Source: Parus major (lineage: Eukaryota; Chordata; Aves; Passeriformes; Paridae). Taken from it: 64,000 nt of DNA. The notes beneath the pieces were generated by a model, which made no database searches, was not told where the DNA came from, and saw nothing but the letters and a program-made list of their open reading frames with translations. Position 1 is the stretch's first letter, and every line of letters starts with the position of its first letter. Location: contig NC_031797.1 of NCBI RefSeq assembly GCF_001522545.3, forward strand, positions 2,530,510 through 2,594,509. The letters run 5' to 3'. Positions 32,859-45,345 of this stretch are shown piece by piece. A program made the translations under genes and the position numbers.

Positions 32859-35800
32859 CTGGGAGCAGGGCAGTAAAGATCACTGAGAGGTTCCTGGGGG
32901 AAAAGCCAAAGCCCTCAGCTCTACCTGAGATGTGCAATGCTTTGGGAACAACACAAAGGGAAACAGGAAATCGCAGATCTGCGTTTAACCATCCCTATTT
33001 CCTAATGTTTGCCACTCCCACTTAAAATTTGCATGCAAAGAAAAGGCTGTTAAGATAATCCAAACTACAGAGCATTTACCAGATCTCCTCCATGTTACAC
33101 CCAACTCAGAGTAGTAACTTCTGGGTGTAGCTTACAGGAATTCAGCCACAAGAGTTACTGGCACTTGCGCTTTGGCTTCCACCCCCAACCTCTGCTACTG
33201 CCTGGGCTGCAGAGGGAACAAAAGGGAGATGTACCTGCTTGGCTCTGCAGAGAGCTCCCCTCCTGTACATGTAATCCTCAGAGTTCATGATGAACATCAT
33301 CTTGTGGGTGTTGAGCTTGAAGCGACAGTCGACGTTGCAGGCGCTCTCCACCCCGATCAGCCGCTTCCAGGAGCTCTTGACCTCGCTGCGCAGGGCCCTC
33401 ACCTGCTTGCACTGCCACTTGCGAAACTTCTTCAGGTTTCTGGAGCAAAACAAGGATGACAAAGCATGTGTCACACCTGCTGAACTGCTCTCCTCAGCTC
33501 AGACAGGGCTCACAGCACAAGTATGGAACTTGTATTTGCACATTTCGTTTTTCAGGCTCTCTCTACAGGATCTTCCTCCGTATCCTCTGACAAATATTTA
33601 ATGAAATGGGAACAAAGTAGACCCAGAAGTCCCATCCAGAATCCATCCTGCTCCATTCCAAACACAGTTCCATGAACAAACCTCAGTGCTGTGGTCACAA
33701 ATTTCTCTTTCAGCATTTCCATGCAGCTCACTGGCCTGGAACAGCCCCTCAAAGGTGAGTGCACTTCCCTGGGGCTGGCACATCACCCAAATCCACTGGC
33801 ACCCGGGCAGGGAGGAGGCAGCAGCAGCTGCTGCAGGTGTGGCTCAGGGCAGGGAGCAGCTCACCTCTGCAGAAAGACCGGTTTCAGGAGGAAGCCATCG
33901 TTCTGGTTGTTGGGAGCTCCTTCCACCCCAACGTACTGCTCCATGTAGTTCGCCAGGTGCTACACAAGGGAAACCAATTCCAGTGAGATTTCACTGCATG
34001 AGGACAAACATCATTGCAAAGAACCTGTTTATTTCCAAACTGTTCATTCTGAGGCTGATTTATATTGAAACTCTTGCTAATGCACCATTTCTGTCAATGG
34101 CCACAGCCCCACATGTCATCTGCCCACCTCCCAGGAAAACCTGTCCTCCTGGCAAAGCCTCAGAGTTTGGAACAAGAAAGCAGGGAAAGCACTCTTAGAC
34201 ATCTGCTTTGTGGTACAGAGATTCCATGGTCACTGTGGTATTACCTGGACCTCCACAGGATCTTCTGTCTGGGTCTCTTCTGTATCCAGCAGCTCAATGG
34301 TCATGATCACCTGTCCTTTCCTCTGGAGAAACATCACCTGTGAAAAAGTTACAGAAAATATTTGCCACAGGGGCTCACAATAAAAAGCTGCATATTCACA
34401 AGTCATTTGGATGACAAATATAAGTTAGGAGAGAAGCAGCAGGGTTTTTCAGTGAGCCACAACATCCCCTCACTGCCTGTGCTCTGATTTTGGTACCTTC
34501 TCTCCACATTGCTCACTCTCTCACCTTGGAGTGTCCAAACCCATTTCTCCCAGGTGAAGTGACACCTGGGAGATTTTCTCAAGTTTTTCAGTGATTTTGT
34601 GAACTTCCCTGGCAGCAAGGTCTTACCTTGAAGCAGTTCTCATCTGCCATGCACCGTTCAGCCTTCCACTGGTAGCTGGTCTCCTTTGCTGCCCGGACAC
34701 AGCGGGATGACAAATTACCCCCAGCAGCTCCTCGCTTCCTCTCGTTCAGGTAGAGCTCAACCACCTTCAAGCAGATGTCATCGCTCACTAGATGGTGAAG
34801 CTTCCATTAAAAAAGGGGGAATTCAGTCAGCAAGCCTGGGCCAAGAGTTAACTCCAGTGTGCCATGAAAGGAGTATAAAACTCAGCATGGCACCACACCC
34901 AGCTGAAGCAGCAAACTCCAGAGATTTCCCACATTTCACTCTCTTCTTCATGACTTTGCAATGAAAGGAACAGGACTGAGGGGCTGATGTGCCTTAACTA
35001 GAAAACTACAGCTGGACAGATTTGAGTAAGAAGGACCAGACATTTTGTGTGTTGCCTTAGATGTATTTTGAGTATGGCAGAATTTTGAAAAGACTCAAAA
35101 AGCCTTGGGAAAGGCCAGAAAGAGTAAATCCCCTAAGGTGGTCCCTGTATGGAAGCTGAATTCTCTCATTACATTTCTGCTGGGGCATTTCCTTGTCAGA
35201 CAGACCTTTTGTCTGAAGTTGCTCTGAGCTCAGTGCCCTGTGGCTCTGCAGGGCACTGGGGAAGCCTGGCTGTGTGTGAGGGGTGATGAGCAGCCCCAGC
35301 CCAGCCCTCACCTGGCGCACGATGTTCTGCACCAGCTTGTCCATGGTGAAGCCGATGTAGGCGTGGATGGTGAACATCTCCCTCAGGGTGTCCTCGTACT
35401 GCGTGGGGTCGATGTTCCCGTCCAGCAGGCTCCTCACCATGTCCAGGAAGGCTGGGTAGTATTCCTCCAGCTCCACCTCACCTGGCCAGGGGAAAGGGCA
35501 CTCGTTTAACACACAGAACAGGCAGAGTGAAATCAGTCAGTGAAAGAGGCGGTGCTGCTCAAGAACCACAACATCCGGTGTGGAGAATGTCCTAGCAGGC
35601 AGCTCCCTGCCAGGTGTCCTGACAGGCTGGGAATGTTTCCCTCATGCACCTCCAGGACTGCCCTGGGCAGTAACTATGTCTTTGTGGGGCTGTTTACACT
35701 GTAAATCAAAGTAACAGATTCCTGCAATGAGGCACCTGAGCACAGTGGGCTGGCAGGGAGTCTCTGTCAATCAGCCTGTGACACACTGACTGCCCTGCTG

Positions 35801-38800
35801 AAGGAGCTGTGGCCACAACTCACCAGTACAGCAGAGGACTGCACCTCCACATCCCTCACAGAGCTGCCTGCTGGCCCCAGTGACTCACACACACACAATG
35901 GAGCACTGGCACCCAGGGCACTAAGAATGAACTAAGCCCTGCATTATTCTTACTTGGTTGCTTCAGTCTTAGCTCCATGGCTGGATCATTAGTTTTTTCT
36001 TTCCTCCCTTCACAGAGGAGCTTCTCTCTCTCCTTCTCAGTTCGATATTCCAGAAGCTGCTTCTGGGCCTGGCGATAAATCTTTAGGAGCCTGGAGCACA
36101 GAGTCTGGTGAAGGCGCAGGAAGAAATACCAATTATTATTGACAAAGAAGAGGCTGTAAACATCATCCAGGGTATTGTGGGGCTCAGCAGCTGTAACATC
36201 ACAGAAAGTTGCTTTGGTCTCCAAAGGACTGCTTGGAGGCCCAGGCACGTGTTTTTTCCGCAGCTCAGGAGTATCCAGGTTCTGCCCCTGGTGGTTTTCT
36301 CTGTCGTCATCGGTTGATTCCTCAGAAATGTTGTGTTCAGGTGGCTGAGAGAAAAACAGCTCAGGTATGAAGTGATGCACAATCTGCCTGATGGTTGCCT
36401 GATCCTCCTTCTGGATGGTGGGCTGCCTCTTCACATAATAGCTGATAAGAGATGCTGCATCTTCCAAAATCTGCTTGTCTTCGTAGATGAAGATAAGATG
36501 AGGCTCGTTCGTGGACGAACTCCTCCCCTCTGAATGCTGCTCCTGATGCTGTAATCAAGAGACAAACAGATAAAGATCCTTCCAATCCATGCTCAAGAGC
36601 CATTCCTGCCAGGAGGAATAAGCCACTATTAACACTGTGCTTGGGACAGCTGTTTTTGACCCGATTTCCAACCACTTCCACACAGTCCCAGGTGCTGTGG
36701 GCACATCTGGCTCACACTGCCAAGGGAGGGAACGGAGGAGGGGTCATTCCCTGTCATGCCCACCTCATCATAAACACTCTCAATTTCATTCAGCAAGCTC
36801 TTGGAGCGCAGAGCTTTGGTGTCATTCTGCTTGAAGTTAACGGCCTGGTGGTCCAGGGATTTCAAATAGGCCTTCTCATACTGCTCCCTCCAAATCTTGT
36901 TGAAGCCCTGCTGGGCCTCCCTCCATTCTTCCTCTTTTGCTTTCAATCTGCATAAACGAACAGTCTACATCAGTTCAGAGAGACAGGCACAGAAACACAC
37001 CCAAAACATTTTAATGTAGCCAACTGTGGAGCAGCAAGAAGTTGTCAGTGGAAAACTGGAATTGATTCCTGGAAACAATAAATAAATTTGAGAAAGCATC
37101 ACGACTGATGATGAGTTGAAACAACACCTACAGAATCACAAAACCATTTAGGTTGGAAAAGACCTCTGAGACCATCAAGTCCTTTGACCAATCACTGCTT
37201 TGTCAACCAGACCACAGCACCAAGTGCCATGTCCAGTTGGTTTTTGAGCACCTCCAGGGATTGGGGACCCCCCTTCTGTGCCATTTCTGTTTAACAACCC
37301 TTTCTGTGAAGAAATTCCCCCTGATGTGCAGCCAGAAGTTCCAGCAGTGCAGCCTGAGGCTATGTCCTCTTGTTTCATTGTTTAAAAATCCTTTTTCAGC
37401 TTCTTAAAGAACACAGCACAATGGGAATTACCTCTTAAGAACCACAGGGACAGCAGTGACTGGGTTTTTCTTCAGGCTCTCAATGATCTCTGGAGCTTTG
37501 TCACCGTAGATGCGATAGATGGCCCGGCGCTGGATCACTTCTGAGGTTCCTCCCAAACAATCATCCAGGCGAAACTTGTCCTGGTCCTCCTGGCTCAGGC
37601 GGGACAGCTTTTTCTGCACGCTCTCCAGCACACGGATTGTGGCTAAATTGGTCTCCAGGACAACATCCAGCTGTTGAGAGTTCCCAGAAAACAGCGTCAG
37701 ACCAGGCAGAGCAGGAACACAGAGAGCAGCAGCAGCCCAGGTTTGTGGAAGGTGCTCCACAGGGTTCCACAGGGTGGAGCCAGGAAGCAGCAGGAAGGTT
37801 TTTACTAGAAAATAGAGCTCTGCCAGTTCTCCCAAAGGTCACATGCAATTTAGAACTGGACTCATGCCTAGGAAGAACTATTAGACTCAGAGCACAACAC
37901 AAACTCCATCTCAAACCAACAACCAACAGAACTTTGAGGAACTGGCCACTAATTAATTCAGCAAAACCCAGAGGTTTTGCTTTCTGAGGGAGCAGAAAGG
38001 GAGCTCAGCAGCAGAGGTACCTCAAAGCGCTCGTCCTCACAGCGGTGCAGCTGCTCCTCATACGGAGTCTTCTTGGAGCTGACAAAAGTGGAGTCTTCAG
38101 ACCAGGATGGAAACGAAACCCAGGTATCATTTAACACCTGCAACAGTGCAGATACATGACATTGAGCAGGGCCTTGTGAGCCCACAGTTGTTCTCATGGG
38201 GTTTTCTCTCTTTTCATTTTGCATAGTCCTTCCCTGAGGTTCTGTAGGACATTCCAGATCTAATTCCCAGGTCACTGCTTCCTAGATTTGAGGTCTGTGT
38301 GGAACTACCAGGACCCTGCTCAGAAAACTCAATAACACCTTCCCTATCACCTCACAAACAGAGATTACTCTGCAGTGATCAGCAGCTGTAAATAAAGGAG
38401 ACAGAACTCCCCACAACACTGGGAATGGTGCCTCAGGCACATTCCTAACCCTCACAGGGCTCTTCCAGAGAAAAATTGTTCCTAAAGGCTATACTGGCCC
38501 CACTGCTAGAACATTAATTTCAGGATATTAAATATTCTTTTCTGTCTATAGGAATAAATTTCTGTCTGCATGCAGTCTCAAAAGGTATTAGAGATGTGAT
38601 TTGAGATGGGTTTAGATAAAATTAGTGAAATGTGGGTATTATTTCAATAAATTGGCTGAATAAATTGAATTAGCAGTAAAAGGGGACTCCACATGCAGCA
38701 GCTGGGGCACAAACAGCCCCACTCCAATTTTTGTGTGTGTTCAGGGATTGAACAGCCTGATCCCAGAGTACCTCCTTGCAAATGGCTGTTCTCCCACTGC

Positions 38801-41800
38801 ACTTTGGCTGCTGGTAGGTTTTTGGGAGAGCCCTGTAACTGGATCCGATGCGTTTGCAGGAAGCGTAATCGATTTCCCGGCTCATTCCATCCCCGGAGCG
38901 GTCGCTCAGCGGAGAAGCAAAGGAAAGCTCTTTCACCCCAAGGAAGGACTTGAACTGTGCAAAGAGTTCTGGGAATTTCCTTCAAAAACACAAGTATTTT
39001 GTTATTTCACAGTGACAGTTTTAGGGTGGTTAATGAGTGTCTTAAAAAGGAGGTAGAAATATCTAAATAAACTCAGCATTGCAGGGAGAAATCTTTCACC
39101 AACATCCAACCTCCGTTATCATTCTCTCTGGATTGCTTTAGGGCTTTTTTTTTAACTTAAGGTAGGAAAATTATTTCCCTTCAGCACATAAACACTCCCC
39201 TTCTTAAGTGCCTGAGGAGAAACTGATCCTTGCCATTTGACTCTCCCTCTGCTGTTGCAAGCCAAACAGCTCAGGAGGCTCACAGCAGAGCTGGAGCTAT
39301 TTACCCTTCTCACAGCCCTGTTCTCAGATTTCATGTTCATGCCTTTATTACACTTTGAGATATTAAACAGGGAGTGTGAACAGACAGAGGAAAATATCTA
39401 CCTCACAATACTCATTAAGAGCTGTATTAATAAAGGTTTATTTATATTAAAGATAAATTTAAAAGTTCAGATTTTATTACTCCTCATTTTGGATTAACCT
39501 TCAATTTCTTGCAGTCTACTCAGGACATACTTCTAAGTTAAATCCAAAACTTCTGTAACAAAGTTCACAATGTGCTCAAAAAATAGCAGAGCAGGGCCTA
39601 CAAAGTACCAGAGGGCAGAGAGGTAAGTTAGTAACTTACCCCAAAAAGGGTGTAACAAGCTGGAGCAACTCAGAGCCAGAAACCAACTCCTGGTTGAAGA
39701 GAGCAATACAACGCAGAAAATTTTCATAGACCTCTTGACTCTTAAGCACCCTGCGCACCTGCAGCAGTTTGAAGAGATGATCACAGCACCTGAATGCCAC
39801 TTGTATTTAGAAAATTATTCATTATCAGTCTATTAATCTTCCAAACACACCCATTTTAATTTTTGTCGGTCTTTCTCTACCACTTGGAAAGTCAGGGAAT
39901 GTCTTAAGTGCTGACACACAAATTGTAAAGAACACCAACCAATTAACAACCATGTTAAAAGCTGAAGATATGTCCAGAGAATGTGAGAAAAAGGACAAAT
40001 ACTGACCTTGTCAAAGAAGGAAAACTCTTGCAGTGTCCCATATTTCCCCACTGTTGCCACTGACAGATCTTTGGTACCTCGCAGCTTCATTTTCTTCTGT
40101 TAAAAGAACAAGCAGTTACATTTAAAATGTTGTGACTCAAATGCCATCAAATTCCACTCTGGTGACACAGAACAGCTCCCTGCAAAGGCTGAGACCCTGC
40201 ATTTCCCCAGCAGTGATCTGGAATTGCTGTGTCACGTCCTCACAGCAATCGCTGTCAAATGTCTCCCAGCTAAGAAGAAACAACAAAAAAAGAGAATCAC
40301 TTGAGATTCTGCAATAAATTGTCCCCTTCCAGGGCCAATATTTAGTACAGAAGGTTGTGATATTTAGTATCAAACATGTTACCACACACATTTGAGTGTT
40401 CATTAAAAATTCCCTTTTTCTACAGTAATTAAAATAACTCGCAATTTTGTTTCTCATACACCTACATACATCAAAGACACTACTCGTTATTACACCTTTA
40501 TCTCAGCAATTACTAAGAACAAGTAATATGAGGTGATTCTAAGTTTTTACTTGCTGAAAGATACCTTTGCTGGGCCAGAAACAGGACGTAGCAGCAGTGG
40601 CCTGGATCGCTTCTTGCTGTGCTCCAGATTCTTCTCATGCTCAGTTTTCTGGACACTGTTCACCTCACATGGTCCATTTCCTGTGAACTGAAGTAAATAA
40701 ACAATGATTTCAACATTCTCCTCTCAAATAAAGAATCCTAACAGGACACAGAGCGTGTGGTTAAGTCACCCGTTCTGAGAAAATCCAAACAATGAAGAGG
40801 AGCAATGTTTGGCTGTATGATTTTCCATGTTTTGCATATTCTACATGCAGACAGAGCACTCAATATCCTGCTCTGCTCTCAGCACCTACCAAAGACCTTT
40901 TTGCCTCTGGGAGGAACTGTCCAAACTCTGAGAGCAGATCCTCCTGTCCCCGGAACAGATTGGCCACTTCAGTGAACACTTCCTCCTCTGACATGCCCCG
41001 GAAGGGTCGGCCCTTGGTGTTCAGCTGCTCTTTCTGAAAAGATACACACAGCTGTTCAACAGAGTCAAAAAGTACCTCACTCTGCCAGAAAACTCATCCT
41101 GAGCCAGAAACACTAATGCCACAGAATTTGAAAGGACTCTGAGCCAGCCCCAGGTTCTTACAGGGCCTCCTTTCACACACAGGATCACAAAAGCAACTGA
41201 AGGTGAGTAAAGACAGGTCTGACTACACCCTCTTTAGACCCTGCAAAGTTCCACAACTTTCACACTTTCTGTCATTTCCTGTGAACATATATAAGGCAGC
41301 AGTTGGATAAAGACAAGTCCTTGGGAACTCTAAGTTTGTTCAACAGGCAGAGATTAAATTGAACAACCATGATTCTGACAGCTCCAATGCCAACCCACCG
41401 CCTCCTCCACAAATGACTTTACCTGGTAAGTGTGAAGGATTTCTAGAAAGGATCTGTAAATCTCTGGATGGTCAAGGAAACGTGTTTTGATCTTATTCAC
41501 ATAACTGATGGCATTATTGAACTCCACAGAATCAGATTCCAAGGGAATTTGGGATTTATCTTCTTTGTAGGGAAGCTGCTGCCGAAACTCCTCGGAGCAG
41601 TCGCTGTGGTTGTGGGAGTTCTCCTGGGAGTAGTGCAAGACCAGCCCACTGCCAGGGACCGCGCTGGGAACGGGCTCTGGGGGCACCTGGGGGCACAGGA
41701 CACACGAGATGTGTTGGAAAAGGATCAGGGACCAGCTCAACAACAACCCAGCAGCAGTGCTGGCAAGGTCTCCAGCTAAAAAATATTGTCACAGGAAGAA

Positions 41801-44494
41801 AAACATATTTCAGTCACCAATCAATTTCCCTACCTGGTTTATTAACTCCAAAAGTTAAAATGATCCCTGAAGTTCTCCCTGGTGTAGGAACCTCTTGACT
41901 TGTGGCTGTCACAGCCTTATTGGCCTCACCTGAGAGGCTGCACCAAACATCCCCCACTGCAGCTTCTGCTGCCACTGGTTATTGCTGAGGAACTGCCAGT
42001 TTTAGGGGTATATTAAACATAAGGACCTTACAGGTGCTAATTCTTAAGCAACACAGAGATCTGAGGGAGCTGAGATTTAGAATTTAGTTCCTGCTGCTAA
42101 CTGGAGTTAAACCACAAGTTTATCAGCAGAATTCAGTTGATGGCTCTATTTCAGCTCCACAACCACACAAGAACAAAAAACAAGCTGGAGCAACATCCAT
42201 CTGTATCCCAGCAAGTGTACTTCACACCAACAGCACCTGATGGGGATTCCATGATCTTAAAGACCTTTCCCAGTGTAACCAACTCAATGATTTCACAGTT
42301 CTGTGTACTTTTGCCTGTTGCCTAAACAAGTTTCCTGGATTATCAGTGGAAGACTAGAAGTGCAATTCTTCCAGGATCACCCCTTGAAATTTGCCACTGC
42401 CCACAACCCATATTGAGAACCTATTTAACAATATCAGGCCAATTACAATTTCAGTTTCCAAACATGACTGAAATATTTGGTGTTAAAAAGTGGTGCTTCC
42501 ATGCAGAATCATCATTCCTGTGTGAGTCAAACTACCTGGTTTGAGAATAAATCAGGGATTGGAACTAGGTGATCTTTAAGATCCCTTCCAATCCAAAGCA
42601 CCCAATGATTCTTTGAATAAACATTTAAAAATTTAAATTTAAATTACACCCATTTTCCCAGGCTTTGAAAACCATCTAAAAATGTCAGCAAGGTGTTGAC
42701 ATAAATCTCCACAGTCTAAACTGTGCAGACGTGTCCAGTGACACATGGAACAGTTTATTTAGAGAATAAGAACTCTGTGACCTACCTGACTATTCAAAGG
42801 TGACTGTATACTTAACTTCCCATTCTTTGGAATTTCTATCCTGTAGCCCAGAGGAAGAAATGCATTGAATCCTACAATGAGGTCAGGATGCTCATGGAAA
42901 AGCTGAGAAACACGTCGGATGACTCCAGGTGTGTCAATGCTAAAATTGAGAGGGGTTTGTTACTTTTATCCTAATCAGAAACACAAGCCCAAAAAATGCC
43001 AGAGAAATGTGAAGTATCTGGTAACTTAAGGGTGCAATTCTTTAAAAAAAAAATAATAAAAAAATAGCCCAATTAGAGGGAATGACCACATGGATAATAA
43101 TCCCAGCCTCGCCCTGGGAATGTTATCCATGGAGAGGAGAGATGAGTGTGCAGGTTGGTAAAGGGGCAGGACAGCCACCACCTCTCCAGGGCTGGCAGGT
43201 CACAGGTTCTGCTCAGGCTGCTTCACTCATTTCCAAGATCTGCATTTCACAGTGGACAGTAAAAGCAGATTTGCCTTCTCCTGTGGATTTCACCTCTAGA
43301 AAATGATGGGATGGGTAGAAGTACCCAAAATTCACATGACTGCACCACTGAGGGACAGGACAGTGAATGAGCAGAGGGGGAATGATGGGGTGAAGGCTGG
43401 GGACTCTGCACAGTCAGAGAGACCCCACAAAGGCTAAGACCTGAGGGAACGGCTGGAGCTGTGCCAGGGCTTGGGATGGGTCTCAGGACAAGGTTCTTCC
43501 CCCCGAGGCTGCTGGCACTGCCCAGGCTCCCCAGGGAATGGGCCCGGCCCCAAGGCTGCCAGAGCTCCAGGAGCGTTTGGACAGCGCTCTCAGGGATGCT
43601 CAGGGTGGGCTTGTTGGGGGGTCTGGGCAGGGCCAGGGGCTGCACTGATCATCCCTGAGGGATCCAGCTCAGGATATTGCAGGATTCTGTGAAAGGCTGA
43701 GGAGCTCCCTGGGGTGCAGGACCTGGGCTTTACCTCTGGCTCTTGAACTCCTTCATGATCTCCAGGAAGCCGTTGTAGGTGGCAGGGTCGCTGCCAAAGC
43801 GGATCTTCACCTGGTCCAGGTAGGAAAGTGCATCCTCCACCTGTGGGGTGAGAACACGGTGAGGCCAGGGAACAGACCCGGGAGCCCCCCAGAATTGGGG
43901 CGGGGGCACCTCAAGACACTATAGGGGTTGGGAACCGGCCCCGGGGGAGCGCCGCAGCAGCGGGGAAAGGCACTCGGTACCGGGTGAGGGGGCCGGAGGA
44001 GGGCAGGCCCCGGTGGGCTTCCCCTGCTGCGGGGTGTCAAAGCACGGAGGGGGCCACGGTACCGGGGAGCCGGGAAGTGGTCCCTGGGGAGGATGACCGC
44101 GGTACCAGAGAAGAACAGCAGGGTCAGGGAGAGGGGCACGGCTCAGGGGAGGGGGAAAGAGGCCCGGGGAGCCCTCACGGTACCGGGGGAACGGGACCCG
44201 GCCCCAGGGGACCCCACGGAACCAGCGGAGGAGGGCGGGGAAAACGCCGGCGCGAAGGGGGCAAGCCCCGGGACACGCCCCGATACCGGTGGCTGAGGGA
44301 CAAGCCCCGGGGGACGAGTTCGGCACCGCGGCCGGGACAGGGCAGGTCACGGCGGGGGCGGGCGGGGCCGTCCCGGAGGGGCGAGGAGCGGCCCTTCGCG
44401 GGGGCGGGGAGGGTGTGGAAGGGGAGATCGCGGCCGCCGGGGCGGTCCCCGCACTCACGTGCACCGGCAGCTTCTCGTGCGGCGCGGCCCGGCC
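32628..44494 (-). CDS. SIN3B: SIN3B, transcriptional corepressor scaffold (nearly complete)
   Basis: SIN3B is a nuclear scaffold that binds repressors through paired amphipathic helix (PAH) domains and recruits HDAC1/2. Nineteen coding exons are resolved; exons 2-19 are complete, sum to 3,312 bases (1,103 residues plus stop) and keep frame at every GT-AG junction. The order is PAH1 ([36 protein letters not shown]), PAH2 ([17 protein letters not shown]), a Lys/Arg-rich nuclear-signal-like linker (KKRSRP), PAH3 ([20 protein letters not shown]), the HDAC-interaction domain ([20 protein letters not shown]) and the SIN3 C-terminal domain ending [12 protein letters not shown]. Human SIN3B has about 1,162 residues. 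Only the 5' end of exon 1 is missing, inside an assembly gap. Confidence 0.98.
33235..33439 (-). CDS. SIN3B: SIN3B exon 18
   Basis: [40 protein letters not shown], then [20 protein letters not shown] and Q. Confidence 0.97.
33865..33959 (-). CDS. SIN3B: SIN3B exon 17
   Basis: [20 protein letters not shown] then [11 protein letters not shown] plus two bases of Arg. Confidence 0.96.
34245..34337 (-). CDS. SIN3B: SIN3B exon 16
   Basis: [20 protein letters not shown] then [11 protein letters not shown], 31 whole codons. Confidence 0.97.
34627..34800 (-). CDS. SIN3B: SIN3B exon 15
   Basis: [40 protein letters not shown], then [11 protein letters not shown]. The acceptor is ATGGAAG at 34801, which restores LHHLVSDD; a nearer CTAG would put TGA in frame. 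Confidence 0.94.
35312..35481 (-). CDS. SIN3B: SIN3B exon 14 (SIN3 C-terminal domain)
   Basis: [20 protein letters not shown] then [20 protein letters not shown] and KLVQNIVRQ. Confidence 0.97.
35954..36548 (-). CDS. SIN3B: SIN3B exon 13 (largest exon)
   Basis: [40 protein letters not shown], a variable acidic and Pro-rich linker, then [20 protein letters not shown] and [20 protein letters not shown]. Ends with one base of the Ser codon completed by exon 14. Confidence 0.96.
36764..36947 (-). CDS. SIN3B: SIN3B exon 12
   Basis: [20 protein letters not shown] then [20 protein letters not shown] and [11 protein letters not shown]; a charged helical region. Confidence 0.97.
37130..37400 (-). 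mobile_element. CR1 LINE fragment in a SIN3B intron
   Basis: Begins ACAGAATCACAAAACCATTT, AGGTTGGAAAAGACCTCTGA, the reversed CR1 3' end, and continues with the CR1 'aagaaattccccctgatgtgc' and 'tgtcctcttg' blocks. Confidence 0.9.
37432..37670 (-). CDS. SIN3B: SIN3B exon 11 (HDAC-interaction domain)
   Basis: [40 protein letters not shown], then [20 protein letters not shown] and KR. The next intron holds a CR1 fragment (37130-37400) about 30 bases past the donor. Confidence 0.97.
38021..38137 (-). CDS. SIN3B: SIN3B exon 10 (HDAC-interaction domain)
   Basis: [20 protein letters not shown] then [18 protein letters not shown], the core of the HDAC-binding region. Confidence 0.97.
38772..38979 (-). 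CDS. SIN3B: SIN3B exon 9 (PAH3 end, HDAC-interaction domain)
   Basis: [40 protein letters not shown], then [17 protein letters not shown]. Confidence 0.97.
39640..39758 (-). CDS. SIN3B: SIN3B exon 8 (PAH3)
   Basis: [20 protein letters not shown] then [20 protein letters not shown]; ends with two bases of a Gly codon. Confidence 0.96.
40007..40096 (-). CDS. SIN3B: SIN3B exon 7
   Basis: [20 protein letters not shown] then [10 protein letters not shown], 30 whole codons leading into PAH3. Confidence 0.96.
40565..40687 (-). CDS. SIN3B: SIN3B exon 6 (basic linker)
   Basis: [20 protein letters not shown] then [18 protein letters not shown]. The acceptor is TACTTCAG; a nearer CACAG at 40681 would break the frame. 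Confidence 0.94.
40890..41033 (-). CDS. SIN3B: SIN3B exon 5 (PAH2 end)
   Basis: [20 protein letters not shown] then [20 protein letters not shown], 48 whole codons. Confidence 0.96.
41423..41686 (-). CDS. SIN3B: SIN3B exon 4 (linker and PAH2)
   Basis: Starts [20 protein letters not shown], a Pro-rich linker, then ENSHNH...[16 protein letters not shown] PAH2 text (here [20 protein letters not shown]) ending EILHTYQ. The acceptor CCCCCAG at 41687 keeps frame. The linker's equivalence to human isoforms was not checked. Confidence 0.93.
42545..42620 (+). mobile_element. Short CR1 3'-end fragment
   Basis: GGTGATCTTTAAGATCCCTT, CCAATCC...CAATGATTCT, the terminal CR1 motif, inside a SIN3B intron. 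Confidence 0.75.
42786..42939 (-). CDS. SIN3B: SIN3B exon 3 (PAH1)
   Basis: [20 protein letters not shown] then [16 protein letters not shown]; completes PAH1. Confidence 0.96.
43446..43690 (+). mobile_element. CR1 LINE fragment in SIN3B intron 2
   Basis: Same block as at 18783-19012; here the 3' end is fuller (CAGCTCAGGATATTGCAGGATTCTGTGA-type), which supports the CR1 assignment of all three copies. It ends about 45 bases from exon 2. Confidence 0.88.
43734..43840 (-). CDS. SIN3B: SIN3B exon 2 (PAH1)
   Basis: [20 protein letters not shown] then [11 protein letters not shown], first helices of PAH1. Ends with two bases of a Ser codon completed by exon 3. Confidence 0.96.
44459..44494 (-). 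CDS. SIN3B: SIN3B exon 1 (3' part only; 5' part in gap)
   Basis: Twelve visible codons, [12 protein letters not shown], then GTGAGT. HEKLPVH joins [10 protein letters not shown] of exon 2. The start codon and the Gly-rich N-terminus lie in the N run above 44494. Confidence 0.93.
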
Positions 44495-44989
44495 NNNNNN
44501 NNNNNNNNNNNNNNNNNNNNNNNNNNNNNNNNNNNNNNNNNNNNNNNNNNNNNNNNNNNNNNNNNNNNNNNNNNNNNNNNNNNNNNNNNNNNNNNNNNNN
44601 NNNNNNNNNNNNNNNNNNNNNNNNNNNNNNNNNNNNNNNNNNNNNNNNNNNNNNNNNNNNNNNNNNNNNNNNNNNNNNNNNNNNNNNNNNNNNNNNNNNN
44701 NNNNNNNNNNNNNNNNNNNNNNNNNNNNNNNNNNNNNNNNNNNNNNNNNNNNNNNNNNNNNNNNNNNNNNNNNNNNNNNNNNNNNNNNNNNNNNNNNNNN
44801 NNNNNNNNNNNNNNNNNNNNNNNNNNNNNNNNNNNNNNNNNNNNNNNNNNNNNNNNNNNNNNNNNNNNNNNNNNNNNNNNNNNNNNNNNNNNNNNNNNNN
44901 NNNNNNNNNNNNNNNNNNNNNNNNNNNNNNNNNNNNNNNNNNNNNNNNNNNNNNNNNNNNNNNNNNNNNNNNNNNNNNNNNNNNNNNNN
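44495..44989. other. Assembly gap (495 N)
   Basis: Run of N directly 5' of the visible part of SIN3B exon 1. A 45-bp GC-rich tandem repeat borders the right edge. Confidence 1.
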
Positions 44990-44990
44990 C

Positions 44991-45080
44991 GCCTCAGGGA
45001 GCGCCGGGGCCGCAGCGGAGCTGAGGGGGAGCGGCGCCTCAGGGAGCGCCGGGGCCGCAGCGGAGCTGAGGGGGAGCGGC
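44991..45080. repeat. GC-rich minisatellite, 45-bp unit x 2 at the gap edge
   Basis: Two identical units starting GCCTCAGGGAGCGCCGGGGC (44991 and 45036), probably continuing into the gap. Confidence 0.9.
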
Positions 45081-45269
45081 GCCTGCGGGGCTGGAGGAGC
45101 CCGAGGGGGCTGAGGGATCCCAGGCAATCTGAAGGAGCTGGGGGCTGAGAACTGGAATTGCCGGGGCTGGAGGAACGGTGTCTGGTGCTGCGGGGCTGAG
45201 GGAGCCGGGGGGGTTGGAGGGGTTCAGACGGGGCTGGTGGGGCCCGAGGGGAGCTTGAGGAACGAGGCT

Positions 45270-45345
45270 GTGGAGGAGCCCCAGGGGCTGTGGAGGAGCC
45301 CCAGGGGCTGTAGAGGAGCCCCAGGGGCTGTGGAGGAGCCATGGG
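45270..45345. repeat. 20-bp tandem repeat, about 4 copies
   Basis: GGCTGTGGAGGAGCCCCAGG repeated with single substitutions (one copy has GTAGAG), just upstream of SIN3B. Confidence 0.88.

Noticed and set aside
43919..45342. Long frames on both strands across 44.5-45.0 kb
   Set aside because: They run through the N gap and GC-rich tandem repeat; only the 12 codons of SIN3B exon 1 are supported.
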